This document shows positions 27,974 to 36,685 of a DNA stretch of 64,000 nt, piece by piece. The position numbers were made by a program, and so were the translations under genes. The notes below the pieces were generated by a model. The model was given only the letters and a program-made list of their open reading frames with translations. It was not told the origin of the DNA and did not search any database. Origin of the DNA: Phormidium ambiguum IAM M-71. Lineage in GTDB: Bacteria > Cyanobacteriota > Cyanobacteriia > Cyanobacteriales > Aerosakkonemataceae. Positions within the stretch are counted from its first letter, which is position 1. The number at the start of each line of letters is the position of its first letter. Location of the stretch: positions 39,798 to 103,797 of the forward strand of contig NZ_MRCE01000021.1 in assembly GCF_001904725.1 (NCBI RefSeq). Reading direction: 5' to 3'.

Positions 27974-29311
27974 ATGGGACGAATTTTTCTTTCCGCTGGT
28001 CATGATTTAAGTGACCCCGGTGCAGTTGCTTTTGGCACAACAGAATCAAAAGAAATGATGCTGACTCGGAATTTAGTTATCAAAGAATTACAAGCACAGG
28101 GAGCCACTTTTCTTTCGGTTCCTGATAATTTGACACTCAAACAAACTATTCAATGGATAAATTCTCAAACCAGAAGCGGAGATGTTGCTCTTGAGTTACA
28201 CGGTAATGCCGCAAATGGCGCAGCAAGAGGAACAGAAGCCTATGTTGTTCCTGGTAATACTCAAAGGAAAAAAGAAGCAGAATTACTGTTAAAAGCTTTA
28301 GTAGAAGAAGTTCCAGAGCTTCCTTTACGTGGAAATTCTCTATCTAACGCTGCTAAACTTGATACGGTAACTAGGTTTGGTAGATTAGCTTTCTGTCGTC
28401 AAATCGCTATTCCTTCGATTCTGATTGAACTTTGTTTTGTTGATAATCGAGAAGATTTAAACTTATTGCAAAACTACCGCGATCGCTTTGCTAAAGGAAT
28501 AGCTAAAGGATTAATGCAATGGAGCAATCAAACACCCGATACTCCAGAAGCAACTGATTTTCCTCAGATTAATATTCGCATCAAAGAACAGGATTCTGGA
28601 CACAAAGGTATTCTTGTGAATGGAAATTCATTCATTCCCATTGACTTAGTAGAGCAGTTGGGAATTGAAATTACTAATAATCCAGAAGTTCGCCACATTA
28701 ATCACGGGGGAATTGTTTATATTAAAGCAGTCGATCTACAAGCTTTTAATATAGCGATCGCTTGGGATGGTGAAACTAAAACAGTAATTCTCAACACAAG
28801 AACTCTCATTACAATAAAAACATCTGAAGAAATTATGGGATTTGGTATAGCTTCAGAAGAAAGAATGAGGAGTTTTCTAGAAGATAATAACGAGGAAATG
28901 CTAGTGCGGTTTCTTTCTCTACCCAAGCTATACATTGAAGAGGCAGAAATTGAAGGAGTTAATCACGACATTGCTTTTTGCCAAATGTGCCTAGAAACTG
29001 CTTTTTTGCGCTTTGGAGGACAAGTCAAACCCGAACAGAACAATTTTTGTGGTTTAGGTGCATTAGATGGTGGTGCTGATGGTGCTTCTTTTCCTGATAT
29101 TAAAACAGGAGTTAAGGCGCATATTCAACATCTCAAAGCTTATGCTAGCACCAATTCAATTAAACAATTGCCGATAGTCGATCCCCGTTTTAATCTTGTG
29201 AGCAGAGGGGTTGCTCCTTTGGTAAAAGATTTAGCTGGTCGTTGGGCAAGCGATACTCAATATGGCATCAAAATTATGGCACTTATGAGACGTTTGCACG
29301 GCATTATTTAA
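27974..29311 (+). CDS. Bifunctional amidase_3 / glucosaminidase-like peptidoglycan hydrolase
   Basis: A 445-residue protein with two opposite-bond murein hydrolases. Residues 1-185 are an N-acetylmuramoyl-L-alanine amidase (amidase_3), with zinc ligands H10 (FLSAGHD), E24 and H76 (ELHGN) and catalytic E152 (ILIELCFVDN). A ~100-residue middle part (about 195-285) looks like a copper-amine-oxidase N-terminal-like stalk domain. Residues ~295-445 match the glucosaminidase family (EGVNHDIAFCQMCLETAFLRFGG, NNFCGLGALDGG). There is no signal peptide. It probably forms an operon with the M15-like gene. Confidence 0.82.
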   Translation: MGRIFLSAGHDLSDPGAVAFGTTESKEMMLTRNLVIKELQAQGATFLSVPDNLTLKQTIQWINSQTRSGDVALELHGNAANGAARGTEAYVVPGNTQRKKEAELLLKALVEEVPELPLRGNSLSNAAKLDTVTRFGRLAFCRQIAIPSILIELCFVDNREDLNLLQNYRDRFAKGIAKGLMQWSNQTPDTPEATDFPQINIRIKEQDSGHKGILVNGNSFIPIDLVEQLGIEITNNPEVRHINHGGIVYIKAVDLQAFNIAIAWDGETKTVILNTRTLITIKTSEEIMGFGIASEERMRSFLEDNNEEMLVRFLSLPKLYIEEAEIEGVNHDIAFCQMCLETAFLRFGGQVKPEQNNFCGLGALDGGADGASFPDIKTGVKAHIQHLKAYASTNSIKQLPIVDPRFNLVSRGVAPLVKDLAGRWASDTQYGIKIMALMRRLHGII

Positions 29312-29429
29312 GTAGTTTACTACTCAAATATTGACTATTGATTAATATTAGGGTGCATCTCTTTTAATTTGCGATCGCTATTTTAAAACTTGCTAAAATC
29401 AACTTAATCTATATTCACTACCAAAACTA

Positions 29430-30011
29430 ATGACAGCTATAGTTCTAGAACGAGAAGCAGAACCAATTTTAATTCACGAACTAACCTGGCGAGAATTCAA
29501 AGCAGTCGAACAGTTAATCGATCGTCCCGGAGTCAGGTTATCTTTTTTAGAGGGAGTCTTAGAGATTCGGAAAATGCCAGGGAAAAAACACGAAACAGTC
29601 AAAGAACGTATTGGTGCATTATTAGAAATCTATCTCGAATTTCTGGGTTTAGATTTTACTCCTACTGGATCTATGACTCTAGAAAGTGAATCTGAACGAG
29701 TCAAACGGGAAGCAGACAAATCCTACGAACTTAGTCCCGGTAAAGAACGTCCTGATTTAGTAATTGAAGTCATTGTTAGTAGTGGTGGTATTAATAAATT
29801 AGAAGCTTACAAACGCCTAAAAATTCCCGAAGTTTGGTTTTGGGAAGACGGACAACTATCATTTTATGTTTGGCGAAATGACGGATACGAAAATGTTTCC
29901 CAATCGCAACTTCTCCCCAACTTAAATGTTACTCTCCTAATCTACTGTATCAACCTAACAAATCACACTCAAGCTTTGCGAGAATTTCGCCAAGAACTCC
30001 AACCTAAATAA
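29430..30011 (+). CDS. Uma2 family (DUF820) PD-(D/E)XK nuclease-fold protein
   Basis: A 193-residue member of the Uma2/DUF820 family, expanded in cyanobacteria. Motifs include LSFLEGVLEIRKMPGKKHETVKERIG near 40-65, then ERPDLVIEVIVSSGGINKLEAYKRLKIPEVWFW around 115-145. The PDLVIEV...K arrangement is the nuclease active-site pattern. The biological role of the family is not known to me. It stands alone. Confidence 0.88.
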   Translation: MTAIVLEREAEPILIHELTWREFKAVEQLIDRPGVRLSFLEGVLEIRKMPGKKHETVKERIGALLEIYLEFLGLDFTPTGSMTLESESERVKREADKSYELSPGKERPDLVIEVIVSSGGINKLEAYKRLKIPEVWFWEDGQLSFYVWRNDGYENVSQSQLLPNLNVTLLIYCINLTNHTQALREFRQELQPK

Positions 30012-30071
30012 TAAATCTCTCTCCTCTCTTCCTCCTCTGTGTCCTCTGCGCCTCTGCGGTTTCAATTATTC

Positions 30072-30491
30072 TTAATCCCCAGAAATATGCACTAATAATT
30101 CCCTTTGATGACTTCTTTGGCGATGTTCCCAAATATAAATTCCTTGCCAAGTTCCTAATGCTAACCTCCCCCGATAAACAGGGATTTGTTCGGAAGTTTT
30201 GGTTAAAACTGTGCGAATATGTGCTGGCATATCATCAGAACCTTCGGTTGTATGAATATACAAGCGATTATCTTCAGGAACTAATTTAGCAAAGAAGTTA
30301 GACAAATCTGTTAATACATCGGGATCGGCGTTTTCTTGAATTATTAAACTTGCGGAAGTGTGGCGCAAAAATAGCGTACAAAGTCCGGTTTCTATGCCAG
30401 ATTCAGCAACTACTGATTCTATTTTAGAGGTAATTTTATATAATGATTTGCCTGCGGTTTTGATTTGCAAGAGTTTTTGATAGTGAGACAT
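30072..30491 (-). CDS. YjbQ family protein (UPF0047)
   Basis: A 139-residue protein with the UPF0047 signature: ESGIETGLCTLFLRHTSASLIIQENADPDVLTDL and LALGTWQGIYIWEHR. Members have weak thiamine-phosphate synthase activity in vitro and a conserved His-rich pocket; in vivo function is unclear. It lies 7 bp after the glycosyltransferase gene and is probably cotranscribed with it. Confidence 0.9.
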   Translation of the reverse strand: MSHYQKLLQIKTAGKSLYKITSKIESVVAESGIETGLCTLFLRHTSASLIIQENADPDVLTDLSNFFAKLVPEDNRLYIHTTEGSDDMPAHIRTVLTKTSEQIPVYRGRLALGTWQGIYIWEHRQRSHQRELLVHISGD

Positions 30492-30498
30492 GGCAATT

Positions 30499-31593
30499 TT
30501 AGATTTTAGATTGCAAATAGTTAACTACGGTTTGGGCGATCGATTCTGTACCATCTTTTTTAATCAAATCTGCTGATTGACGGGGTGGTTGTAAGTCTTG
30601 GCGCAAAAAGTCCCATTCACTCTCAAAAAATTCAGCAGGTTTGATAATTTGATGGTAGCTGTAATTTTGAATTCCTTCTAATAATAATGGTGATTCGGCA
30701 AAACCTTCTCTAGTTAAGGTGACTATGGGAGTATTTAACCTTAATGCTTCGGAAAAAGTACTAAATCCTGGTTTAGAAATTACTCTGCCACAGATTGGCA
30801 TGAAATCGATCGGACGATAGTTATGTTCGGTAATTTTAATTATATTAGGATAGTCGGGGGCTTGGCGATCGAACATAATAAATGTCCAATCAGAAAATTG
30901 TTGAATATTTTCGTAGGGTATTTGTTGTAATCCTAAACCGCCGAAGCTAAGTAAAATAGTTTTTTCTTTTGGACTATTAATGCCGAATTTTTCGCGTAAT
31001 TCTTCTGAGTTGTGGCGGGGGGTTCCTCCAGTTAAACCGCGATCTTCGATAACGGGAAAAGCACTCATTGGTTCGTGCATGGGAAGGCGAAAAAGGCGAT
31101 CGCACTGACTAAAACAATCATGAATCCAATCAGCAATTTCGATAAATTCTCCTCCCCAAGGACTATAAATAAAGTCCCAACCAAAGTTACCGATCGTCCA
31201 ACAAGGAATCCCCGCAGTTTTAGCAATTACTGGCGCTAATGGAGGAATATCCGCTAACATTAAACTGACGCGATTTTGCTGAATAAAACTAACTTCGCCT
31301 GCAATTATCGATCGCTGTTGTTGCCGAATTTCTTTAAGTTTGTGCAGCGTTGCTTCTAGATCCATATTGATGCTATCAGATTGAATTACACCAATATCAA
31401 ATCCGCGTGGACGATGAATAAAATCCCCCGTAATATAAGATTCCAATAACCAACGAGGGGCAGTTGTTACGAGAATGAGTAAGATTTCTGGATTTAACCT
31501 TTGAATTTCGGCAGCAACAGAAGCGGTTCTAGCCGCATGACCAAAACCGTGATTAGTGATAGAAATGTATATGCTTGGTCTAGAATTCATCAA
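30499..31593 (-). CDS. MurG/GT1-like glycosyltransferase
   Basis: A 364-residue protein of the GT-B fold without a signal peptide. The N-terminus IYISITNHGFGHAARTASVAAEI has the GHxxR-type motif of GT1/GT28 enzymes. The C-terminal half contains ILLSFGGLGLQQIP and GRVISKPGFSTFSEALRLNTPIV, the donor-nucleotide-binding pattern. Acceptor and sugar are unknown. Neighbours (YjbQ downstream, aminotransferase-fold gene upstream) do not reveal the pathway. Confidence 0.82.
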   Translation of the reverse strand: MMNSRPSIYISITNHGFGHAARTASVAAEIQRLNPEILLILVTTAPRWLLESYITGDFIHRPRGFDIGVIQSDSINMDLEATLHKLKEIRQQQRSIIAGEVSFIQQNRVSLMLADIPPLAPVIAKTAGIPCWTIGNFGWDFIYSPWGGEFIEIADWIHDCFSQCDRLFRLPMHEPMSAFPVIEDRGLTGGTPRHNSEELREKFGINSPKEKTILLSFGGLGLQQIPYENIQQFSDWTFIMFDRQAPDYPNIIKITEHNYRPIDFMPICGRVISKPGFSTFSEALRLNTPIVTLTREGFAESPLLLEGIQNYSYHQIIKPAEFFESEWDFLRQDLQPPRQSADLIKKDGTESIAQTVVNYLQSKI

Positions 31594-31734
31594 AAATTTC
31601 TAATTTAAAATTCAGTATATATGAGCGCACAGATTTCCATTATATTAGGATACCATAAAAATAATTAATTTGGTAAAATCACACCCAAATCTACATTAAA
31701 AAAACATTAACCACCCACCCAAAATTAACACGAA

Positions 31735-31842
31735 CATCTGTGTTTATCTGTGTCCATCTGTGGATATCTGTGGTTAAAAACAATATTAACCACCCACCCA
31801 AAATTAACGCTAACATCTGCGTTCATCTGCGTTCATCTGCGG
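31735..31842. repeat. Tandem ATCTGTG / ATCTGCGTTC repeats
   Basis: Iterations of CATCTGTGTTTATCTGTG then CATCTGCGTTCATCTGCG lie here, running up to and slightly into the 3' end of the cystine-lyase-like gene. It is the same family as at 24505 and 44868. Confidence 0.65.
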
Positions 31843-33014
31843 TGAAAATTCCCAATCTCCTCGACTAACAAATCAATTTCCGAAGGCAAAGTAAAATAAT
31901 GAACACAAGCACGAACACAATCAGGATAACGCAAAGTGCGAATCAAAAAACCTTGCTTTTCCAAACTTAGCACTAACTCTCGATGAGAAACACCAGAAAC
32001 TTGAAAAGAAACCAAACCAGACTCAGGTGGCGAATTCAACAAACAATGAACATCAGGAAGTTCGCTTAACTTTGCCCAAAGATACTTGCTTAAATTGCAA
32101 ATTTGCTGATAACGTTCTTGGGGAGAAGCAACAGATTGATGAGTATTAATTGCTGCGGTTAATCCACAATATAAAGGATAGGCAGAAGTCGCCACTTCAA
32201 AACGCCTTCCATCAGGATGCCAACCTAAACCTTCTTTAGTGTAAGCTAATCCGCGCCAACCAATAAAAGTGGGATGTAGACTTTCTAAACTTTCTGGATT
32301 GACATAAAAACCGCCGACACCTTCAGGGCCACACAACCATTTATGACCTGTAAAAGCGTAAAAGTCAACGCCTGTTTCTGCTAAATTTAAAGGTAACATT
32401 CCCACAGATTGGGCGGCATCAATTAAGACTTTTGTTTCTGGGGAATTTTGCCGACAAGCTTGGACAATTTCGGTTAAAGGTAATACTTGTCCGGTGTTCC
32501 AAATGACGTGACTTAATACTACTAATTTGGTGTTAGGTTTGAGGTGTTTGACGATCGCCTCCAGCAAATCTCCACCATCTACAGTTTCTAACAGATTGCA
32601 GCGATCGATTTCAATGCCAAATCTGCGTTGAATTTCCTTAACTCCGGCAACGATTCCAGGGTGTTCGCAATCAGAAAGAAGTAAGCGATCGCCACTTTGC
32701 CAATTAATTCCCCACAATCCAATATTGCATCCGACAGTAACATCTTCAGTTAAAGAAATTGTGGCAGCAGACACATTTAATTGTTTGGCGATCGCTTCTC
32801 TAGTTTGCTGTGATTTTTCCCCAATCCAAGCATTAACTTCTTCCGAAAAAGGCCCCACATTTTGAATATGCTGAAATGCTTGCAAAATTGCTTCCAGCGA
32901 TACTTGTGGCATCGGCCCTTGACCGCCATAATTGAAATAAGCTTTACTCGCCAAAGCTGGAAACTTTTGGCGAAATTCTGCGACAGAAGTTAATGCAGGA
33001 AAATCGCTATTCAT
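31833..33014 (-). CDS. L-cysteine/cystine lyase C-DES-like (class V aminotransferase fold)
   Basis: A 393-residue PLP enzyme of aminotransferase class V. The N-terminus RQKFPALASKAYFNYGGQGPMP and motifs DCEHPGIV and VLIDAAQSVGMLPL are present. The PLP-lysine motif FTGHKWLCGPEGVGGFYV (K in GHKW, near residue 223) matches closely the Synechocystis C-DES cystine lyase I remember. C-DES cleaves cystine to cysteine persulfide, pyruvate and ammonia, and can supply sulfur for Fe-S clusters. The 3' end touches the tandem repeat but the C-terminal domain looks complete. Confidence 0.82.
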   Translation of the reverse strand: MNSDFPALTSVAEFRQKFPALASKAYFNYGGQGPMPQVSLEAILQAFQHIQNVGPFSEEVNAWIGEKSQQTREAIAKQLNVSAATISLTEDVTVGCNIGLWGINWQSGDRLLLSDCEHPGIVAGVKEIQRRFGIEIDRCNLLETVDGGDLLEAIVKHLKPNTKLVVLSHVIWNTGQVLPLTEIVQACRQNSPETKVLIDAAQSVGMLPLNLAETGVDFYAFTGHKWLCGPEGVGGFYVNPESLESLHPTFIGWRGLAYTKEGLGWHPDGRRFEVATSAYPLYCGLTAAINTHQSVASPQERYQQICNLSKYLWAKLSELPDVHCLLNSPPESGLVSFQVSGVSHRELVLSLEKQGFLIRTLRYPDCVRACVHYFTLPSEIDLLVEEIGNFHRR

Positions 33015-33044
33015 GGGTAGTGTAACTTGGTTAATTTAGGAAAA

Positions 33045-34349
33045 TTATTGCGATAAAATTTCTTTGCTGGCCATAGCGATCGCTTTTAATTTGTTCAACA
33101 ATGAAGGTTTTGTTACTTCTTCTGGGGGAGTTTCTTCTGGAGGAGTTTCTTCTGGAGGAGTTTCTTCTGGAGGAGTTTCTGGAGGCAGAATCGCTAAATT
33201 TAGCAAAACAGCTTCCATGAGACTAATTAGCATAACTCGTTCTACATTGTTGCCGCAAATCATTTTTACCATCAACAGTTCTTTAGATAAATCTGCTGCC
33301 GGATCTAAATAAAAAGAACAAGTCCACCCAGAAATTAAAGCTCTTTGATCTTTGAGAAATTCTACCACATCATACCGGGGATAACAGGGCTTACATTTTT
33401 GGACTAACTGACCATTTAAGAGAACTTGTATTTCTTTAATTTCATCAGTCCAACTAGTTTCTGCTGCCCAACCTTTCAAGGTAATTTCATCATGTCTGGT
33501 GTAAGTACACAATTCAACAAAACCCCTTGGTCTTACTCCCAGATTTAAGGTAGAAAAATCTAATTTTGGATCGTTGACTACTAAATACAAATCTTGAATT
33601 AATAGCCCTCTTTTAACTCGATGATAAAATGCTTTGCCATTGGAAGCTTTGGCGATCGCATTAGCAACAAAAGATTCCGTTACCCAAGTCGATCCATAAT
33701 CATCTGTACTCAAAGAACGACTCTCACTCAGAGGTGCAAAACTAATACCAGATTCTGGCATTACCTGTTCCGGTGGCAATAATACTTCATCATGAACAGT
33801 AAACATTAATATGCCATTAGGAGACAGCATACTATATAGTTTTTCTAACCAAGGAAGAAAGGTTCTTTCTGGTAGATGACTGAACAAAGAAAAGACGAAA
33901 ATACAATCATACTTTCTTTCTACCGGATAATCTTCTGGCGCGGGAACTGAAACAATACCATTTACTCCAAATTGGAGTTTTTGGTATTCCACTGCTTCCG
34001 CATAAATATCCGATACCCAGACTTTTTGGGGAAGCATTTCTTGGACTAAATAGCGAGTCATTCTGCCATAACCACACGCAAAATCCAAGAAAGAATTTAC
34101 ATTTGCAAAACCTTGAAATTTCCAATTTATAATAGAAGTAACTCGGTTCATTACTTCTTTTCCAGAAGTGAAATATTCTACTAATGCACGATTTCTATCC
34201 CCATTAAAAGCATCTTGCAGATATAAAAGCATTTCATCTTCTGCATTAATGCTAACATTAAAAGTATCGGGTGAGGCAATTTGATCTAAAACAAAGGCTT
34301 TGACAATGAAATTGTTTTCTTCCCAAGTATGCGCGTATTTAAATTCCAC
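33045..34349 (-). CDS. SAM-dependent methyltransferase with PPEET repeat tail
   Basis: A 434-residue protein. The class I methyltransferase domain (about 85-225) has the SAM motif FLDFACGYGRMTRYL and the post-motif YDCIFVFSLFSHLPE. A second domain (about 230-385) is beta-rich and unassigned. Residues ~387-409 are four exact PPEET repeats encoded by a 15-bp tandem repeat (33118-33185), followed by a short helical C-terminus. Substrate unknown. The variable repeat and linker suggest a tether between the catalytic part and the terminal helix. Confidence 0.78.
   Translation of the reverse strand: MEFKYAHTWEENNFIVKAFVLDQIASPDTFNVSINAEDEMLLYLQDAFNGDRNRALVEYFTSGKEVMNRVTSIINWKFQGFANVNSFLDFACGYGRMTRYLVQEMLPQKVWVSDIYAEAVEYQKLQFGVNGIVSVPAPEDYPVERKYDCIFVFSLFSHLPERTFLPWLEKLYSMLSPNGILMFTVHDEVLLPPEQVMPESGISFAPLSESRSLSTDDYGSTWVTESFVANAIAKASNGKAFYHRVKRGLLIQDLYLVVNDPKLDFSTLNLGVRPRGFVELCTYTRHDEITLKGWAAETSWTDEIKEIQVLLNGQLVQKCKPCYPRYDVVEFLKDQRALISGWTCSFYLDPAADLSKELLMVKMICGNNVERVMLISLMEAVLLNLAILPPETPPEETPPEETPPEETPPEEVTKPSLLNKLKAIAMASKEILSQ
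33118..33185. repeat. 15-bp coding tandem repeat (PPEET)
   Basis: The unit TCTTCTGGAGGAGTT occurs about four times in direct succession within the methyltransferase gene. Exact copies suggest recent slippage expansion. Confidence 0.85.
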
Positions 34350-34468
34350 TTTCTCCTCACTAGTTCAATCTGGATATATTAGATTTAACATATAGTAAGC
34401 TGCATCGCTTACTTTAAAGTTGGCGAAGATCGCAAATTCGCTACAAAAAATGTTTCATAATTAAAAGA

Positions 34469-35932
34469 ATGCTCCTAACTGCTGAACTGCTGCTGCATTA
34501 CCAACGCTGTCATCGACGGGCGTTTCTTGAGCTTTATGGAAACAAGCAAGAACAAGACCCACCAAATGATTTTCAGCTAAAACTACAACGCGATCGTCTA
34601 ACACATCAAAAAACTGTTCTGGGCGAACAAACATACCACAGACCAGACTACCCGGAAAAAGATTGGCAAGCTGGTGCACAGGCTACTTTATCATTAATGC
34701 GTCAGGGTGTCGAGAGAATTTACAAAGGAGTTTTAATTGCAGAGGTAGACCAAAATCCTCTTACCAGCAATGAGTCTGCAACACCCATTACCCTGCTAAG
34801 TTTCCCAGATTTATTAGTCAAACACCCAGGAAATTCAATTTTTGGCAATTGGTGTTATGTTCCTGTGCAAATTGAATTAGGAAAACGCCCCAAGCAAGAA
34901 TATAAAATTACCGCTGCCTTTCACGCTTTTGTTTTAACTACAGTACAAGGAGTACAACCGCCTGTTGCTTGGTTAAATTTACGGGAAAGAAAACCTTATT
35001 TAGTGCATTTGGAAAATTGGCTACTGCAAATGCAGAAAATTTGCCAAGAATGTAGTCAAACTTTACAACAGAACGAAATTCCCGAACTATTCATTTCCCG
35101 ACAAAAATGCAATCTTTGTCATTGGTATAGTTTTTGTTATAACCAAGCAAAATCTCAAGAACATCTTTCACTTTTACCAGGTGTGACTCCCAATCGCTAC
35201 AGCTATTTACAACAGATGAATATTAATACAGTTGAATCTTTAGCTAAAGCTGAATTTACTCAATTAGAAACATTTTTTGGTCAGGAAATTACCGAACAAT
35301 TGTTACGACAATCCCAAGCAAAATTAAATAATCAAGTACTTTTTAATACAAATTCACCTGTAAAATTACCAACTTCAGATATAGAGCTTTATTTTGATAT
35401 TGAATCTCAACCAGAAATAGATTTTGCTTATCTATTAGGAGTTTTGGTGGTAGATAAAAAAGCTCAAAGTGAGAGTTTTTATCCTTTATTAGGAGAGGAT
35501 TTTTCTGAAGAAATGGCAACTTGGCAGCAATTTTTAAATTTGGTTTGGGATTATCGACAAGCGCCAATTTTTCATTTTTGTGATTATGAAGTATTTATGA
35601 TTAAAGAATTAGCTAAACGTTATAAAACACCGAATCATTTATGGCAACCTTTGTTAAATCGTTTGGTTGATGTCCATGAAAAAGTCACCCAAGCAGTAAC
35701 TTTGCCAACCGAAAGTTATTCATTAAAAGCGATCGCACGTTGGCTAGGTTTTAATTGGCGCAATCCTTTAGCTAGTGGTTCCCAAGCAATTTGTTGGTAT
35801 GATGAATGGTTGAAGACTGGCGATCGTACTTTTTTAGAGAAGATTGTTATCTACAACCAAGATGATTGTCTCGCAACATATTTAGTTAAAGATTGGTTAG
35901 CTAAAACTCTAGAAGAAAACCACACCCCTTAA
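34469..35932 (+). CDS. TM0106 family RecB-like nuclease with RNase H-like domain
   Basis: A 487-residue protein in two halves. The N-terminal half (about 1-240) is a Cas4/RecB-like nuclease: HYQRCHRRAFLELYG near the start, FPDLLVKHPG and PVQIELGKRPKQEYKITAAFHAF in the core, and a CNLCHWYSFCY cysteine cluster near 212-222, probably an Fe-S ligand set. The C-terminal half (about 300-485) has YFDIESQPEIDFAYLLGV and YNQDDCLATYLVKDWL, a DEDD-type RNase H/exonuclease fold. The stop codon is inside the repeat CACCCCTTAAT that continues into the hairpin at 35934. The last residues HTP are therefore repeat-encoded and the native C-terminus may be altered. No CRISPR array is nearby. Confidence 0.84.
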   Translation: MLLTAELLLHYQRCHRRAFLELYGNKQEQDPPNDFQLKLQRDRLTHQKTVLGEQTYHRPDYPEKDWQAGAQATLSLMRQGVERIYKGVLIAEVDQNPLTSNESATPITLLSFPDLLVKHPGNSIFGNWCYVPVQIELGKRPKQEYKITAAFHAFVLTTVQGVQPPVAWLNLRERKPYLVHLENWLLQMQKICQECSQTLQQNEIPELFISRQKCNLCHWYSFCYNQAKSQEHLSLLPGVTPNRYSYLQQMNINTVESLAKAEFTQLETFFGQEITEQLLRQSQAKLNNQVLFNTNSPVKLPTSDIELYFDIESQPEIDFAYLLGVLVVDKKAQSESFYPLLGEDFSEEMATWQQFLNLVWDYRQAPIFHFCDYEVFMIKELAKRYKTPNHLWQPLLNRLVDVHEKVTQAVTLPTESYSLKAIARWLGFNWRNPLASGSQAICWYDEWLKTGDRTFLEKIVIYNQDDCLATYLVKDWLAKTLEENHTP

Positions 35933-35933
35933 T

Positions 35934-35957
35934 CCCCTCCCCGTTTACGGGGAGGGG
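35934..35957. terminator. Dispersed G/C-rich hairpin between convergent genes
   Basis: CCCCTCCCCGT-TT-ACGGGGAGGGG has the same 11-bp arms as at 8274 and 63863. It separates the convergent TM0106 nuclease and rtcB genes and starts immediately after the nuclease stop codon. Confidence 0.6.
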
Positions 35958-35965
35958 AGACAAAG

Positions 35966-36685
35966 TTAACCTTTAACGCAGAGAACTTGTTTCAAAGTCG
36001 CCACAATTTCCACCAAATCAGATTGATTTGCCATCACTTGTTCGATCGGCTTATAAGCACCAGGAATTTCATCTAAAACTCCCCGATCTTTACGACATTC
36101 TACACCTTGAGTTTGCGCGATCAAATCATCCAAATTGTAGACATTTTTTGCCTTATTTCGAGATAACAAACGCCCTGCACCATGCGAGCAAGAACAATAA
36201 CTTTCATGATTTCCCTTACCTTTAACAATGAAAGATTTTGCTCCCATTGAACCAGGAATAATCCCGTAATCTTCCTCTCTTGCTCTGACTGCACCTTTGC
36301 GAGTAACATAAACTTCCTCACCAAAATGCAGTTCTTTTTCCGCATAATTGTGATGACAATTCACTTCTAATAAAGGTTTAGTTGGCTTTCCGCCAGCTAA
36401 ATGTTTTTCCACAATTCGCTTAACTCGTGCCATCATCACATCACGATTATAGCGAGCATAATTTTGCGCCCATTGTAAATCGTGCCAGTAAGCAGCAAAT
36501 TCAGGTGTTCCCGCGATAAAGTAAGCTAAATCTGGATCTGGCAATTTAATGTTTGCCAGTTTTGCTAAATCTTTCCCAGTATCAATATGATTCTGGGCTA
36601 ACATATTTCCAATGTGACGAGAACCAGAATGTAGCATTAGCCAAACTTGGTTTTCTGTATCTAGGCAAACTTCTATAAAATGATT
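35966..36685 (-). CDS. rtcB: RtcB RNA ligase, exon 2
   Basis: The downstream exon of rtcB starts directly with NHFIEV (the second half of the GGGNHF motif) and runs 239 codons to the stop. It has the remaining RtcB active-site motifs: MLHSGSRHIGN, EVNCHHNYAE, TRKGA, GSMGAKSFIVKGKGN and the guanylylated histidine motif SHGAGR near the end. Alone it lacks a start codon except a TTG made by the last intron bases (36688-36686), which I do not believe is used. Joined to exon 1 it gives a complete RtcB, which seals RNAs with 2',3'-cyclic phosphate or 3'-phosphate to 5'-OH ends using GTP and Mn2+. Confidence 0.9.
   Translation of the reverse strand, partial: NHFIEVCLDTENQVWLMLHSGSRHIGNMLAQNHIDTGKDLAKLANIKLPDPDLAYFIAGTPEFAAYWHDLQWAQNYARYNRDVMMARVKRIVEKHLAGGKPTKPLLEVNCHHNYAEKELHFGEEVYVTRKGAVRAREEDYGIIPGSMGAKSFIVKGKGNHESYCSCSHGAGRLLSRNKAKNVYNLDDLIAQTQGVECRKDRGVLDEIPGAYKPIEQVMANQSDLVEIVATLKQVLCVKG

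Noticed and set aside
26841..29311. Prophage lysis module
   Set aside because: No holin, capsid, tail, integrase or terminase genes are adjacent. The enzymes are endolysin-like only in domain content.
34469..35932. Cas4 of a CRISPR system
   Set aside because: The RecB-like half is fused to an RNase H-like domain as in TM0106-type proteins, and no Cas1, Cas2 or array is present.
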